Made by a program: the position numbers and the translations under genes
The notes under the pieces: generated by a model
The model's database searches: none
The model's input: only the letters and a program-made list of their open reading frames with translations
What the model was told of the DNA's origin: nothing
Assembly (NCBI RefSeq): GCF_009932395.1
Contig: NZ_LSRS01000001.1
Location: 321,802 to 385,801 of the forward strand
Reading direction: 5' to 3'
Length of the DNA stretch: 64,000 nt
Origin: Sporotomaculum syntrophicum
GTDB lineage: Bacteria > Bacillota > Desulfotomaculia > Desulfotomaculales > Desulfallaceae
Shown here: one piece after another, positions 63,579-64,000 of the stretch
How the letters are laid out: the number at the start of each line of letters is the position of its first letter
Numbering within the stretch: position 1 is the first letter of the stretch

Positions 63579-63591
63579 GGTGCCAGGCACC
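63579..63591. repeat. GGTGCCAGGCACC palindrome in the 5S-23S spacer
   Basis: A perfect inverted repeat of 6 bp with one central base. The motif resembles the GGTGCC(T/A)GGCACC short palindromic repeats seen in many Firmicute genomes. Only one copy is in this window. Confidence 0.4.
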
Positions 63592-63682
63592 TTGTGTTTA
63601 ACTTATTGTTCCCTCAAAACTGTACAGCCAAGCAAGTTTTAGTTTAGCTAAGGTAATTCTATCACCGACTACCGATTAATCA

Positions 63683-64000
<318 letters not shown>

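Noticed and set aside
63536..63682. tRNA in the 5S-23S spacer
   Set aside because: No cloverleaf or GTTCGA T-loop sequence is visible.

Overview
The window reads as chromosome of an anaerobic, endospore-forming Firmicute, most likely of the Desulfotomaculum/Peptococcaceae group. This rests on Firmicute-style gene order (ylxM-ffh-rpsP-khpA-rimM-trmD, rplS-lepB-rbgA-rnhB), a SpoIIP sporulation protein, an 11-gene complex I operon without nuoEFG, a CO dehydrogenase remnant and an FprA flavodiiron protein. The genus is inference. Most genes are on the minus strand, and the rrn operon at the right edge is also minus.

Layout. 1-8 kb: partial membrane metallophosphoesterase, prfC (RF3), YifB/ComM ATPase, an unrecognised small protein, YraN, and a MoxR/VWA pair. 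8-18 kb: nuoABCDHIJKLMN. 18-26.5 kb: rnhB, rbgA, lepB, rplS, spoIIP, a two-LysM protein, trmD, rimM, khpA, rpsP, ffh, ylxM. 26.6-27.3 kb: 5'-truncated cooS. 27.4-32.7 kb: S-adenosyl nucleoside recycling (mtaD/dadD, class II aldolase, ahcY, mtnA, mtnP). 33-37.4 kb: a redox island with two thioredoxin-fold genes interrupted by in-frame TGA, a Cys paralogue, an AI-2E-type permease, a micro-ORF transcription unit and fprA. 37.8-41.1 kb: gatCAB. 41.4-56.4 kb: an accessory envelope locus of zinc-ribbon, LemA, DUF2207 and Yip1-like membrane proteins around a 2065-residue exported protein with about 80 tandem pentapeptides. 56.5-63 kb: HTH regulator, DUF364 protein, SfsA, a vanadium-haloperoxidase-like protein and small hypotheticals. 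63.3-64 kb: an unusually long 5S rRNA and the 3' end of 23S rRNA.

The strongest finding is a pair of probable selenoprotein genes that ordinary gene calling truncates. One is an ArsC/Spx-family protein whose TGA sits exactly at the catalytic Cys position, followed by a perfect 7-bp hairpin with a G-first loop 21 nt downstream. The other is a thioredoxin-fold protein next to a paralogue of the same length that has CxxC. The expanded 5S rRNA and the giant repeat protein with its envelope locus come next. All starts were chosen by eye from ribosome-binding sites, and no database search was possible.
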